A stretch of DNA of 64,000 nt from Eudromia elegans (GCA_003342815.1 PTEX01000278.1:543440-607439), one strand, 5' to 3'; numbered from the stretch's first letter, positions 23,673 to 39,641 are shown. The notes: generated by a model not told the origin, from the sequence alone. Numbers and translations are program-made.

Positions 23673-26600
23673 AATACTCCTAACATGATGAAATAGATAG
23701 TATGGATGCAAAAATAAATGTAACTGCTCTGTAAATGCAGTGTATATCAGAAGTCTACTTAGTGAAAAAAGGTTTGGATAAATAGTTTGTGAGAGACTTG
23801 AGGGAGCATTGTTTTGCCTTCAAAATCGCAAGGATTTAAGTTGCAATCACGTAGTGTATTCTTAACAATTTTCTTTGGACTGTCAACATCCTTAGTTGCT
23901 GTCATCAGCTGTCCTTTTTTTTTAGGGACATATTTTCTTATTTAGGAGTAAGAACTCTTACTTAATATGGTTCTTCTGTCTTCCAAGAGACACTTAATGG
24001 CTCCTTATTTTATTTAACCACATGTTTTACCTGCTTAAGATATAACTACATTCAATTTCTCATGAACTTCTCAGTTTCTTATTCAGTCTTACTCTTCTTT
24101 ATTGGACCTTTAAGTCATCCCTGGACTTCATCCTCTGAATATTTTTGTATATCTGAAGGTTTCTCTGTGGTGATATGGAGTTCAAAATTGTTTTTCAGCC
24201 TAAGAATGAGACATTTCTGCTATCTATTCTGCCCTATTCTTCTCTTTCATTCCTTTATTATTACTTAAAAAAAGTAAGGTAGTTGATATTTGCAGTTCCT
24301 AGGTAAGCCTAGGAAAAATCATGTTTTACTTTTCAAAAAATGTTTTTTTAGAAAATCTTTAAAGATATTTGATCGTACTTATCCTGCTACTTCTTTCATG
24401 CCTTTAGTTACTTTCAAACCTCTACCTCAACTCCATAACTTGGAATAAAACAGTTAAATATATCTATATTATGAACATTACACCTTATTCAAATATATGT
24501 TTTTCTGAGGTCTGATAAGAGAATCAGGGAGGATTATTATGTATACTGCAGCCCATATCGCAATCTTTTACATTGCTGGTGACTGACAATGGACTTATTG
24601 CCAACCTGGCTGAGCAGAATCTCAGGACTTCTCTGAGCTGTTGTTCGTTTATCAGTAGCCAAGTGACTAGTGGCTGCCCTGTCTGGGCTTCAGCTTGATG
24701 AATCTTGTAAGCAGCAAAGAGCTAGTAATAGCTGGTAATAAATCCTTGCTATATTCATGAAGCTTTTTTGCCTATCACAATATTTTGAGTGTTACAAAAT
24801 ATTCTGTCTTGTTCTTCAGTTTATTTTCCAGGTTGCAGTATATAAGAAAATGACAAAGATGATCAGTAACTATGATTTTGCTTACTGCATTCTGAGCATG
24901 TTTTTTTTCCTTTTTCCGTGATCTTGTCTTTTTTTTTTTTTCTTTCAAAATGAAGCTTTCACCGATAAAAGTGTCTTCCCTTGTCCACCCAAAATTCTAT
25001 TTAAAATGCTTAGTAAACACTGCTTACCTGTGGACAGACTGGCAAGTTATTCAGGTGCTATCACCCTTTAATTGATGAGAGTTACAGTAATAAACTTGCT
25101 GTTAGTAAGAGGAAAATTTGGCCTACTGAGATCTGGGACAAATAAGATATAATTGCAAGACGTAAGTTACTGACTGTGCAAAATTGCACAACTAAAATTC
25201 CTAAAGCTTGTCTGTAAATCAAGAGCTAAACATCCTATTAACTTTTTCTCTGCAAAGTTAACTGTGATTAATAACTTCGCAGTTGCGTCTCTCTCAGCAT
25301 AGGGATAAGTAATAGAGAATCCTAGAAAACTATCAAAAGATATAATTTTTGCTCCGTCATATATTTTGGAGTAAATTCTTCTTGGCATCACACACATAGA
25401 TTCAGAAAAATATTCTCAGAATCACTGCGTTTAGCCCAAAGCATTAGTTGGGTTATAGTGGAGGATGAGAAAAAGAAAGAAAGAACTGTTCTTGCTATCT
25501 TTCTAGATTTATAATTTAGTCTTGCAGACCAAAGTATTCTGATAACTTGATCCAGTTTAAAATATCATTTAATTTTAGTGTGTGATTCCTGTTTACACTA
25601 AGAACCTACTCAAAATTTGTGCTCTTGAGCATATTCTAAGTGGTATTTTTATTGATAATTCTAGTAAATTGTCAGTGATGTTTTGTTTAATTTATAAGCC
25701 AATATTAGCAAATTTCCTTTCTCTGGAGCACAGAAGAAATCAGCAACTGGAGAACATCAGTCTTGCACATCTTGGCCAGAAAACTCTACAAAAACTTTTC
25801 CAGAGCCATGTGCAAATATTGCTCAGTATATGATGAAACCACCTTTTGTCCCAGTTGCCTCCATTTCTGTTGCTTGTTGCTTAATTAATTGTATGTACTT
25901 CTTTCAAAAATTCCAAGACTTTTCTAACCAAGCCAAAATTTATGAAGCTTTCAATAAAGGAAAAAACTGGTAACACACCAAACGATTGTGAGTGTGAATA
26001 AAGTCTTAATAAAAAGAAACTAATAGTAACATTTAAAGTTGTGCACATAGTATCCTTACTTTTTTTTTCTTTTTTTTTTTTTTCTTATATTACAAGCCCC
26101 AGGTCCCTGTGTCAGTACAGAAAACAACTTCTCTGCCTCTAGAGAAAAGGAAATTTCTTCACAACGGCAGATTTGAAAGTAATCCCTTGATTTATCACAG
26201 TTTTACCTTTGCACTTGTTGGCTTCTCACAGATGGCTCTGACCTTTTGCATCTAAATGTTTTCTGCTTTGGTTAAATACAGCAGGCTCTATGAAGGTCTC
26301 CTGGATTTCAACCCACAATGCAGAACACAAATCACTGAAAGGGGATGTTGTCTCTTGGCCCAGGTCTTAGCAGCTCAGTTCTCGGTGCATCTGAAATCTT
26401 CTGCCATTAAGCTGAGTTCATCTGCTTGGAACTGCTTTTTTTTCATCTTCCACCTCCTTTAGTTATTATATCGCTCTATATACTAGCTGCTGCTCAAGGC
26501 TGTCTTTGCTTCATCCTGTCAGCCATAAACTTATTAAAACTTGGGATAAGAATATCTTTTTGTCACATTTACCCACATGAAATAAATCAGCCTTCTCCCC

Positions 26601-28551
26601 ATGGAATCTTTCTGGGAAGCTTTCCACCCTTCTGTCTTCCTGCCAGATATCAAGTCATCTGAATTGCAGTTCATTTATATTTTAGACCTCGGGTTAAGAT
26701 GATGTCCTTGAAGTAATAAAATGTTGCTCTCTGACAGATCTAAAGTGGTGTTTTTCTAGTGACAATTCCCAGGGGCATTTTATGTGGAAATCAAGAATTA
26801 TTTTTGCCTCTATTGTTAAATGAAGGTTTAAATAAGGAGTGTGCATACACAGAGCAAAAGTGCACTTCTGATGAGATGATCATATTTCCCATCAGATCCT
26901 TTCTGTATTACTGATAGCTGGCTGTACACTAAGTATGAAACCTCACTGAACATTAGTAAGCGGAGTCAGACACACAAGACACTTGTCAGTTTGATCAAGA
27001 TAAGAGATAGAAAATCTGTCTCCAAAAGGCAGCATAAAGGAGGAGGAAGGCGTGAAGTGAGTCAGAAGAGTTTGCATATTAGAGAATGATTTTTTTCCCC
27101 AAATAATCGGTTTTGTCTCTCTCTTTCCCTTTAAATGTGTGTGTATGTATAAAATGACTGTATGCACTGCATGTAGGTACTTATTGGTGCTTGTATTTTT
27201 TAATTACAGGAGAACTGAAAACAGATGCTTAGACCTGTACCTGTGTAGTGTTTATTATTCTTTTTTTTACATGCTATTTTTGTAAATTGATTTTGCATCT
27301 TTGTGCAGTACAATAGACTCCTAAAGCAGAGCAAGAAATAGTGTTCTTAACTCTGGACTTTTGAGAAAACTCATGAGTTTGTTTCAGGCTTTTATGAATT
27401 CTGTTCCATCAGTGACCGATTCTTCATTGGAAAGCTTCACTGAGCACAGACTACGCATTCAAAAATTAGAGGTGGTACCACTTTGGGATGTTTCTGAGTA
27501 ATGCAACTCATTCTCAGCTGTGCTGTACCTTTCAAATATAGAGGAACCTGAGAAGCTGTCAAGCATCTGTCTTCCTTGTCTTCCCAAATTTATTTTGGGG
27601 TCTGGACAGTTCAGTTTACATTTTTGCCCTGATTTTCTGCTGTGTTCTAGAAAAAGGGTAAAAGTAACCATCTTTGCAGGTCACCTTGTGTTTTAACCCT
27701 GAAAGAAGTAATAAGATAATATTTAATAGCTCTTTTGGCAGTCATTGTGCTACGCTGATTTTTGTTTGAGAATTTTGTTTAAAATTCTCAGATGTCTACT
27801 GGAAAGAATAAATCATTTGAGTAAAGCAGAGTTGAGCAGAACTATTTGGAAATTAGCATTACAACTGTATTTTAATTTATATAAAGTTGACAGGAAGCAG
27901 AATCATTTGCAGCTACTTTCTTGCTTGCCTTTGTCAACATCAGTTATCGCCAATGTAGATCTATTCAAATCAGTGAAAATTTTACTTTTGACTTGGATGA
28001 ACGCAAGACAAGTCTCTTAAGTATAAGGCAAGCTTTGAATGGTACAGAAATACCTGGTATATTAAAATAATCTGAAGCACATAGACTTCTATTTAAGTGA
28101 TTTGTCTGCCTGCATTTTCACATTAAATAAAAGATATCATAAATGGGCAGCTCTCTAAAGTTTCATTTTTGCAAGCCAAAGATGATACTTTAAAACAGTC
28201 ATTGCTGTTTGGAACAATAACAGACTAATAGTGTTAGGATATGATAAAATATTTTTGTGTTTTCAGGTCTTTCATGACTTGAATATGCTGCTGTGATCAC
28301 TAAGTCACCATGGGTTTTGATCAACAGTATTAGAGTGGTAATAAAGAAAAGACCAAAAGGATATCAGAGTGACAAAAGCTGCAATTATATTTGCTATGTT
28401 TATACATGTCTTGACAACCCTTTCCCATAGGCATGATGAATATTCATATGATATAAAGTAGATGAAGGGATTGTTTTTATTATGTGATATACTGGAAAAT
28501 ATTAGAAATCAGAAATGTTGTGTTCCTTTCCTTAATTTGATAGTTTTCTAG

Positions 28552-28569
28552 CTCCTCCTCCTCCTCCTT
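28552..28569. repeat. (CTC)n short trinucleotide run
   Basis: Six CTC units in intron 8; simple repeat. Confidence 0.85.
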
Positions 28570-31500
28570 TTCCATAAAGATAGGTAGCTCTTCAAGAAAG
28601 CCCTTTTCTAACACTCAGGGACCTATTCTGAACACTATTTTTCATAGGTGATGGGCAGTATCTCACAGTATCCTCAGTGGACGTTTTTAGCACCCAGTAG
28701 GAATCCAATCTGGAGTGACTGGTGTAAATACATTTCGTTTCAGTTCCTTTCCTAGTGTTGCATGTATATCTTCTCCTTTCAGATCATTAGATGTTCGTGT
28801 AGACAAAACACATGTGACTGGAGCCTATCTCTTGTGTCAGTAGTTACTGATTTCATAAAAGCCCATTTTTTTCTTGTTAATGACAAGATGATTCCTGTAC
28901 ACTATTCCTTAGGTGTTACCATTACTTAAAGTCATGCCTAGATTTTGTTAGGTTAACACTTCAGTTCACTTCATTGTAGCAGATTTCATTTTATTAAAAA
29001 CTAGTGAGTATATGTTAGAAACCTATTTTAAAATATATTTTTTACTCTACCTTCATTTAGGAGTTGGCTAAACACAACTTAACTCAGCATTTGATCAATT
29101 ATCTGTAATAACTTGAACATATCTTCCTACTGACTATTAGTCTGTCATTTCTGATATTTTGTACATGGTTAGGAGTGAGAAGGGGGTTGTTGTGGGTAAA
29201 CTGAATGTGCTTATTTTTTATTTGATAGTGTAAGTTAGAGATTGCTTTTAAAAAAGTGCAAATATTTCGGGGTATCCACCATTTTATGAAGAGATATCCA
29301 TTTGTAACATGAAAGTGCTGATGTCTTGGTCCCAAAGAGGGCCATGAGGGGTCAGGCAAAAAGCTAGGCTACTGTGACAGGGTTGCTGTCACCATAGTCG
29401 TTTGTGTCCATAAGCATATGAGAGATAAGGATCAGGTCAGTGAGGTACATGGTGACTTGCACAGTATTCTCAGAGGAACGCTTGGGTCAACAAGAAAAAG
29501 TTTTTGGGAGTACTGCTCCAGATATCCCTCTGTGTGCACAAATGTGGGCGCAGATGGGTGGCTGCAGGCACTAGCCTTGAACACTGCAAGTGTGAGCTGT
29601 GTTGAACCAGTGGGCTGGGAAAATTGAGATTCTTCATTGCTCCTGATCACAGAGACAGTATAGACACAACTCGTAGAACTTTGGAACAAGGAAGCTAGAG
29701 CTGAGAGGATAGAGCTCATATTTGCAGGCTAGAAAGCTTCAATATAAGAAAAGAATGTCCTCAGTTTTGACAATGTGATCTACTTTACTTTACTCAATCT
29801 TCATTATTTGGAAAGAAACTTGGGTGGACATTAAACCTTGCTGAGGCAACAAAAGATCTGTGGTTGTTAGTGATTTTTTAAAAAAAAAAAAAGAAAAAAG
29901 AAAATTCTGAATACCTGATACATTCTCTTAGGGATTTTTATTGTCTCTCAGGCTTGACAGTCTGTATTGGTATGAGGTAAAACATTGAAGATCTTGAACC
30001 TAAGTATATTATTTCTGCTATAATGCAGTGCGCGCGCACACACACACAGTGTCATATAATTTCAAAAACCAACAGAGAAAGTTAAGAGAGTGGACCACAT
30101 ACCGTTACACAGAGCCATTGCAGGATGAAGCCAGTATATATTTTAAATAAAGTGCCCAGGCTAACTTTTCAGCTTTCTCCAAAAGCAAGTAAAAGTGGAA
30201 ACCTCCTTTATCTTTTAGGCCTTTCAAAGTTCATATTTTTATTTGGAATAAAACCAAGGAATACTCTTTCCGGTTTGGATGCCCTTGTGACTTTTTTTGA
30301 ATTTGCATGGAATCTTGCAGTTTGGACTTTTCAGCTTAATTATTAGTAATGTTTGTGTAGGTGTCCCACAATACTACCAACCAAATACTTATAGAAAAAT
30401 AATTAAAAATCACTGTAATATCAAACCTGATAGTGTGTTTTTTTGTTTCTTGTTTTTTTTTTTTTTTTTTAATTTAGAGGATCTAATTATAGGCATGGAA
30501 CTTTAATTTATGTGTTGGGAACTGACACTCAATATCTTTTTTTCATTGTTATTCAGGAACCTAGGCAAATAGATTATTATCTGTGACAGGTTTCTGGCAG
30601 TCCCTCTTGGTTTGACAGTGTTATTCTAGAGAAAAGAGAGTCACTTTTATATATAATGAAAGGAAAGGTTGTCAAGCATCTGTACATATTTTATGCTGCA
30701 TAAAACTTAGATACAAGAGGAAAGATTCTGTTTCCGCTCATGCTATTGTAAATGCATAGTGTTTATGCTGGCCTCCAGGTTTGCATCAATGACAGAGAAT
30801 GAGAGTCTAGCCCAAAGGAGGAATTTTGCTTTTCACATAAACAATGCTGCTCTTGTTTAAGCCAGCTTAGCCCTTGTTGTTTTCTTGGCTAGCACAGCCA
30901 TGCAGAACCGTGATGTGCATTTTGACATTTTGCACCAATATTGATAAAATTAAGCTTGTCTCATAGTGCCTTCCTGAAATGGCATTCATGCCTAGTCTAC
31001 ATTGCCTTTGCAATTTGTCTTTGTTGCAAAATAGACTCAATAAAAAAAGAAGAAATAAATAAAAGAAACATTTCTAGGTGTATTTTGCCTTTATTCTGCC
31101 TTTACTTTGATCTTGAAAAAGATGGTGAGTCCCTTCATGCACGTTGCTGCTTTTCATTTCCGAATGCTGCTGAAGCAGCACCACCTGAGCACTGGGGTGA
31201 AACAGAGCAACCAAGCTCCTATGGATTCTGCATGCTGAATGGTGGAACATCCTCTCTTTTGAAGGCTTGCTCGTTAAGTTTATGCATTTAGTAGAGAAGA
31301 GAAATTTCTATTGCCTTGCTGTGAAGCAGCCACTATAAAATACATGGTTTATTCCAATACCAAGCAGATTCTTATAGAAAGGTTTCACCGAGAGCAAATA
31401 CTGCAAATTCCATACAACTGCATGGTAGAATGTTTTTCTTACCAAAGTGACATGTGTTTAGAGGGCTGATTTCCCATATTTATTACCAAGAAATGTGTTT

Positions 31501-33306
31501 ATTTATAACATCTGAAATCTTTATTAAAAAAAAAGTGAACATTATTTTATTTTTCTTCTTGTGGAATTAAAAAGTAGAATGGCAAAAGACATGTCTTCAG
31601 AAGTGGATATTTTTTCAGGAACTCAGCTGTTTTATCAGCTACTTTATGTCTGTAGTGTAGGCATCTTAAACCCAACTGCCAAGTTGAATTGTCTTTGCTA
31701 TAGAACTAGCTCATGTATTTCCAGCACAACAAAATGATACTTTTAACATTCTGAAGTTGGTACCTGTGTCTCTAGGATCTGGACTTTGCAACATGATGCT
31801 CATATAGCGCTGATAGAATTGAACTAGCTGAGAATAATGTGGTATTGAGATGGATGTAGGAAAGTTACCCTGATTTCTACAGTGTTTGCAACAAGATGTA
31901 GGTTTGATCATTCTTCTTGGGCGATAAACCTTTGCTGTATGCTATATGAGAATAAACAGTTGCAGGAGAATGACCTTCATGTCAGTACATCCTCGGAAAG
32001 TATAGAAGCAGGCCCAACACAGACTCTCCTTCTATTCCTTTACTGTTGCCTGAAGAACAAATACATGTATAAATATGAGTTTGGAAGGCATGAAATCACT
32101 GCTCTTAACAGTTCCAGACCTCCTTTGTCACATGTTGTTCAATATATTTAAAAGGATTTTGGTTTCAGTGGAGATAGTGTTTCACTCCTACCAAGAGCTG
32201 TGTTTCCATCAATGATGTTAGTGGGGTTTTTTTTTGGTCTGGAGACATTTTTTTTTTTTTCTAGAGACAAAAAAAGTCTGGTCTGTGCATTTCAAGTATG
32301 ATTGTTTGTACCCACACTTACATCAAAGTATTGTTTATGGATTTACTGTTTTGCAACTGGAAATTAGTTGCAGTCTGAGAAATAGGTCTGTTGCTGTTTA
32401 ATCAGAGATTTCTGTGATAATAAATAATATACTTGAAAGCATGCACTTTAGACATGCTCACTTTTCTGACATTCATTTTTGGACCCTAATGTAGCCCTTT
32501 GAGTCTTGGAGTATTTAGCTGCTTAAATGTGGAATTTTTCAATTCTATTTTTGACTGCAGGTCATATTCATAGTAATAAAAATAATAATTAAATTGCTAC
32601 TGCTACTAAATAATAATGCTATAATACTCCAACCTGCTACATGTACTAGTGAATTGTTTTTGAATTATCAGTGCTGTTGCTTCCTTCTGCGAAGAATCTG
32701 GGATTAGTTTAAGGATATCAGTTTCCGTAAAAGAGACTACTTCATGAATTTGGAGATAAATTGGCTTCAGAAAAAAAAGGTAAAAAACAACTAAGTGCTG
32801 AAGTTTGATCATTCCTAAAGAAAGATGTGCTCTATGCCATCCTGCTCTGACACTCTAATAGAAGCTTTGAAACTGAATAAAATGCCTTAATTTGAGGTTT
32901 ATTTCTTTGTAGAAAGAATGAGTTCTCTTTTTATTCACCTTTAGTTGTTTTAAGCCTCTTTAGCTGTTTTTAGCCTCTGTCCCAACCTATTGAACCATCT
33001 TCCTGGCCTTTCCCATGACAATGAGTTAGAGACATTTCAGCTAGTACTTTTGTTCATAAGTCATAAGCTGTACGGCATTCATATAGGGGGATGCCATGGA
33101 TGTTCAGAATACCTTGTGTTTTTGCCAAGTAAGAATTGCTTTGTGCCACTGAAGTTTCCTTTTTCTGTGTGAGATAAGGCAGGAAAAGGTGGTACAAAGG
33201 AAAGGGCTGTTACATGTAAGCTGTACGCTAAGCAAGAGTGAGGCTGGAAGAGCTAGATTTAGATCAATAATGAATCAAGGTTATGGCAAATTCCTATTAG
33301 ATATTT

Positions 33307-33324
33307 TATATATATATATATATA
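33307..33324. repeat. (TA)n microsatellite
   Basis: About nine TA units following ATATTT and ending in TACACTAC, in intron 8. Confidence 0.85.
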
Positions 33325-36300
33325 CACTACAGGCTCTAAAGGAATTTGGAAAATAATATGCTAGTCCATTACTGCTTGATTCAACTTTCTCTTCCTCATT
33401 ACTTGATTGAGGTTTTTATCTACTATATTTTTTAACTGAGATGTACTCATTTATTTCTTAGTTATTTCAACTTTAGAAGTTTTCTCACATATGGTGTCAC
33501 ATTCTGTTGACAGAATTTAGTTGAGAAAAGCAGTGAAAATCGGCTTTGTCTACATACAGATACTTGCCATGTACAGACAACAGAAGTGAATAGCTTAGCT
33601 TTTTTTAACCTTTTTTAAATTAGTGTTATTCTTAAGGAAATGGTCTATTGCCCAATATGGAGTGTCTTAGATAATGTCCTCATAGCAATTTCAGTACCAA
33701 CACAGTTTCCAACCTGAGGGAAAAGGGAAATTACACAGTATCATCTACAGATTCACTAGAGCTTATTTTTCTCTTTTCAAACGATAGTTAAATGTATAAC
33801 CCTGTGGGATGTTTTGTTTACTTGTTTTTATTTGTAAATTCAACTTTCTCAAAAATTTTGCAACAGCCATGAGGAAAATATAATAGTAAGCACATCAACT
33901 TTTTAAGCAAAATTATGCAACAAGCTTGAAAGAATTCTTCAATGTTTTGGAAATCTGTTTTAAATGATAAACAGGAAAACATTTAAGTACTGATAACACT
34001 TAATGTTACTTTTATGTTCTCAGAACTATAGTTAGCTCTTTCTTGTTAGCTCTTCATATTCTGTATGCTCAACAGGAAGTTTTTTTGTTGTTTTAGTTAT
34101 CTATGGAAAGTACATTTTTCCATTCATTTGAATCACCCAAATATTGCTAAAAAGCATTTTAATGTGATACTTTTAATATTCCTTTGTGGAATTAATTGTA
34201 GACCTTTTTTGGAAACAGTATGGGTCATACAAGTTATAAGCAAACTACAGTAAGCATAGAAGTAAGAAATGAACTCTTGCATTATTCTAAATTTAAATGA
34301 AATTGTGTTCTGAATCAGTGTTCCAAAGTTTTGGGGTATTATTTACAGCTTAAAATCTGAGCTGAATAAAATCAAATCATCATATTCAATAGCTGAAATT
34401 CAGTTTTGATCAAAACTTTCAACTTAAATATTTTTTTCTTTTTTTCATTTGTAAATTTTAGCAGACATGCGATCACCCAGTATCCTTAAACTGACCATCC
34501 TGTTGACCATAAGTTCCAAAATAAACTGTCAAGCTAAACTGCAAAAGTGATATGCAGCATTGCAGTAGATCAGATTTACCCTGTTCAGTTATTAATATAG
34601 CAAGGCATGCATAAGTCTGAAGTAGCAACTGGATTCAGTCTCCACTCAAAAGCAACCTAATCTCAGGGGAGAGTTGGTCTTACCTTACTTCAAAGTGTTG
34701 AATGTCCAGATAACTGTCATGCACCCTCAGTCCCACTGAAAATAGTGAAAATGACAGGTTTGTTTGGGCACTGCAAAGTGGAGCCCAGAAGGAATTTGAT
34801 GCTGTTACTTCCCGATCCAAGGTCAAAATCTCAGGAAAAAAGTCAGTCCAATGAGTATTCAAATCTGACTGCTTGTGAGAAAGGTGCTGCCATATCTTTT
34901 TTTTTTTTTTTTTCTGCCCCCCAGGTATTTCAAAGTTACTTTGCAGATTATCTAAGTACAGCAGCGAGAGGTCAAAGAAGAACCAACGTCCTTCCCCCGA
35001 GCCTTTGCTGCAGCTCACACGTGTCAGTGATGCTTGTCAGTGCAGGCAGGCCTCATTGCCTCCCTCTGGAAATGCTATTTTCAGTTTATTCAATATTCAC
35101 TTAATGTAAAAAGGGGAAAAAGCAAATTAGAAAACCCTCCTCCAGCATCTCACCAAATGTCATTTGCTCCTTTGGGACTTAACCTGACAACTTAAAATTT
35201 TGTTTCACAGAGGCAAGTCCTTGGTTTGAAATTTTTGCCTTACAAAGGGTGACAGTACAAAATTGGATTAAGATAGGCAATCTTTTAGAATTGGTATAAA
35301 CCAGTTGATCCACAAAAGTGTGAAATAGTTATAACTCTCTGGAAAGAAGAGAAGGATGGATTTTTTATTCTCTTACTAGTGAGTTACTGGGTTGCTTAAA
35401 ACCCCGCTGTTTTAACAACATTGCTTCTGGCAGAATGCGCAATGCCCTGTAACTGAGCTGTTAAGGATATTAAAAAGATGTGCTGTTCTTTATTTATTTT
35501 TAATTCAGCAGGACCTGAGTGCAATTTTAATATTGCAGAATTGAGCACTGAGAAATTAAGTTTTCTTGTGGAAAATATGCTGAGCTACATTTCACATCAT
35601 GCTCCACCTTAATGGGTCCTCAAATGATTTTCACAATCATAATTGCAACAGAAAAATACACATACAATATGTATAGTGTGACCAAATTTCATATATTTAC
35701 TAAATATACCTGCTCAGGCAGCCAACATTTCTTCATGATTTTGCTAGATCTTGTCTTTCCGGAGTCAAATGCTTGGTATAAATTAATACATTAAAATAAA
35801 TCCCGCAGGTTGATCATGATTACTTATCACGAGAAACATGTTGCACTTTGAAAAATAATCCTGAGCGAGTTCTTAATTTGTTTTTCATAAACTTATAATT
35901 GCTATATTGAATTGTGTTATGATTAGCCAGTTTATCAAAAAGCACAAGCATAATCAAATGCTTCTTACTTTGACAAGCAAGATCTTGTAACATACCAGCA
36001 TTCAGACAGATGGGAAGTACATCAATTGAAAACCTGTCTTGTGAATATAGATATGTAAGAAACCATTGAGATTCTCATGGGCTTTAATAGAGTATCTACT
36101 GTTTAGTATCTCTTTCTGCATTTCCACTTCATCTGTCACTGGAAGCCTGACATAGTGTCACTCTTCGTAATCATTCTGGCCATGAACCAGGAAAACCCAA
36201 GTCATGGCTCAAGCAAAGTGTACACAGAAGGTGAAGGAATGTGAAAGAAGCCGAAGTAAAAGCTCATCAGTTGTATTTGAAACTGCAGATCTCTCTTGCT

Positions 36301-39300
36301 TGTGATGTGGAAGCACCAGAGAAGTTTATCCTCCAGTTGGTAACTTGGCTCAATGTTCCTAGTGCGTCTGTGGCATAAGGATTATCTAGAGTCTCAGAGT
36401 TTTAATGCAGCTGGCAACGAGGGCTGCCAAGATTGTGAATCTGACTTGAAAGGAATATATTACCAAACACTACAAGTCTGTATCTGTAACTGAGTGTCCT
36501 ATAAAAGAAAATTAACAGGAGTGGTACAAAAGCCAAGTTTCAAAGCATCATGAGCTCAATCTTTACAGCTAAAATTATTAATTTTAAGTCTTCTCATTCC
36601 CTTTTACTCTTGGTTTCTGAGAGCTCAACAACATAATGTGATCATTTTTTTCAACACTGTATTTTGGTGGCAATTAAGGCTTTCTTGTAACAAAATTTCT
36701 GTTGGAATCATCGTTCCTTAAGATGTAAGATATGTTCAGATTGGATACATTCACAAGGGGTTAGTGGCACAAGTTTTTCTATCTTCAGTGAGGCCTGGGA
36801 AGAACATGTGCTGATCCAGCTAATAAGATATTGCCTCCTTAGCTAAGTTGCCAGAGAAAATCACCTTTTCCAGTGCTGGTTCCTCATTAATCAAAAGGCA
36901 AAATAGCAAGAAAAACTCATCCCAGAAAACATAAAGGGAGCAGAGTTCTTTGAGGCAATTGGCTGTGAGTTGCAGAGGCCAGGCGACTTTCACAGGCATT
37001 TTCAGCATTCAGAGAGGGCTCTTATATAATAGACTTGTAGGATTTGGTGGGAGTTGCTCTTCAGGTTGTAAAACTGAAAGGAAATTTGTTTTCTTGGGCA
37101 GCGTGGAGCAGGATGAAAAACATGTGTGACTATGGAGGATGGTGGAGGAAAGTGGAACAAAGAGAATGAGACGATGTTTGTATGAAAAGTGCTGAAGATG
37201 AGTATTGTCCCAAATAATTGTGTAAGAAATGTATCGTTTCGGTTTAGTAGTGACAGGTTTTCTTAGATTAGCTATCAATGAGCTTGTATGTTGTAGGAGT
37301 ATAGTTATGCTAGGTGAAAAAAAGGCAAGTTATCTAACAGTATTATTTGCTAGATTTTGAGGATCGTTTTTTTAGTCCCCAGTGAGCTCTATAATGAGCA
37401 TTACAGTGATAGGCCTGTTCACCTAATTTGAGTATGATTGCATTTTGTGTCAAATATCTTTGAAGTGTAGGTATGCCTGTAGTGACTAAAGTACAGGGGT
37501 GTTTGACCAAAAGAGCTAGGTTCTGTTGTAGGTTTGGTTCAAGTGTGTTACACAATAGTAAATAGTAAATTTTCTATAAAAACTGCAGAGAGGGAAGAAG
37601 CTCACAGTTGTCAGCCACAGTAAAAATCTGTTTCTTTAACTAAATATATGAAGTGTCAAATGACACTCCGTCGTCATATGATATTGCTATACCCCTCTCT
37701 TCGCTGTACATTTGTGTTTTACCCTTCCTGCAAATTCTGATGCTAAAGTGGCTGATGCATCCCTGATTGAACATACACTCTATTGGCAGTCCCATTTTGT
37801 GAGATTTTTCTTGCAGAGTGTGGTCAGTGTGGGGACTCAGAGTTGAGTACATGGCATTTCAGTTTGGCTCTGACAAGTGTCATGAACAATGGTACTGATA
37901 CATCAGTTCCTAGAGTGGGTAAATTTGAAAAATGTCTGGGTTTAAATGGTAAGAAGAATAATATTCAAGTACATTTCTATGTTTGATAGTGAAATTTTGA
38001 TGACTGTTGATATTCCACCGCCACAAAAACTTTCTATAAACTATTCTGTGTATCTTATTAATCAGATCAGGCTTTGCATCAGACCGGTACCCTAATCCTG
38101 ACATTTTGTTTTCCATATGGGCTTCTACTCATACTATTCTCATATGTAGTCTCATACTGTTTTTCTTTTAACCTTCTTCATTTTACATGTAACAGGGAAA
38201 GTAATAACGACAAAACCATTTATTATAAGAACTAAATGAGAAGAGAATCTCAAAAGTATGAATACACATACTAATTTAGCCTAAAACAGCATGGGTTGTT
38301 TCTCTAGCAGTTACATTTGGGAGAGAATATGAATGTTTTCTGCAAACACTTCAGTAGGGCAGCCACTAGAGAAGTATAATAGCTTTTTAAGTGAAGGAGT
38401 AATTAATGGCATAATAATAAGTGTGTATAAACTAGTCATGAATAACTTTGGACTATAAATTATGAGCAAGCATTTAACAAATAGACCGGTGGCATTCCAG
38501 TGCATCCAGATTGTTACAGCAGGAGGAGGTCACATGTAGTTGGGAGAGTTAAAAACCTGCACTCCTGCAGAACAGCTTCCTAACTGCAAGGCAAAGGCAG
38601 TGATGCTACTTTGTAGTCTCCTTTCTTGTCTTCTGTGAAGCTCAACCTACGGTGTTTTGTATGGACTTTTTTTTTTTTTTTACAGTTTAGTACTCAGAGT
38701 TAAATTCTGCCAAGCTGAAGAAATGCCATAATTTTTGAACATGCCACTTAGCCAAGGGGTTGGATGAATCTAATGATACAACAGCAGATGGCATATAAGT
38801 CTAAGTAAGACATCATATAGCCTAAATCATAAATGCCAGAACCATTACTGGCCACAAGTATCTTCACATTACATCCCAGTACAAATGCATGTACCGTTAT
38901 GATGTGTCATGTACTGCTGCTCTACTTCTACCATGATGGAAAGGTTCTTCAGCTGTTTATCTTCTCTTTCTGAAATGCAGAGGTAATGTTTACACTAGCA
39001 GGGATGCGTATTTTGACAAAAAATCCAACCCATAGTTAAGAGAGTCCATCTGGGCATCAAAAACTTATACTCCCTCTGTAAAACACCTTTTACACCTTTT
39101 CTTCTCACCTATACTGCTTTGCCAGGTGTGCTTATTTTATTGTGACAGTAAAAGATTTGCTTGTAGTCAATCTTTTATTTTTCTTTCCGTTGTGATTGAG
39201 GAAATCACAGCAACATTCCCTTGTTGCTATGAGAAGAACCAGAGCCTACTCCAGTTGTTTAAGCATATCTCTTCCTGTGTTCCTGCCAGCTCAGTAAGCA

Positions 39301-39641
39301 AAATGACTCTATATGCTTCTCAAAGACCTTTTCACTATCCTCAATATTCTTGCCAGACTATATTTAAGACAGATTTTCTAACCTTGCACTCATTCTTGTA
39401 TCTCTGCTACCTGATACAGTTAGTAAACTCCTGAAATATGAATATCCATTGGTCTTTTGTCACATACTATATGTCTTTGTGGGTGTTTGGATCATTAGAT
39501 ACTTACAGTTGTCTGGTTTTGGTATTTTTTTGTATTTTTATTTTTTAAATTTTATGCCATGCAAAAGTGGTAGTTCTGTGTCTGTAGTATTTGGCCTGTT
39601 CTTGATTTTCTGCTCCTTTTGACTTAAAACAAGGATATGTT

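Noticed and set aside
34680-35104. Overlapping 112- and 119-codon frames on opposite strands
   Set aside because: Both cross a T17-type run and have no recognisable domain or splice context.
36820-37852. Run of - strand frames of 62-89 codons that looked like a broken gene
   Set aside because: They are broken by stops, fall in two reading frames, some begin only with a non-ATG codon, and show no family resemblance. Chance frames are the simpler reading.
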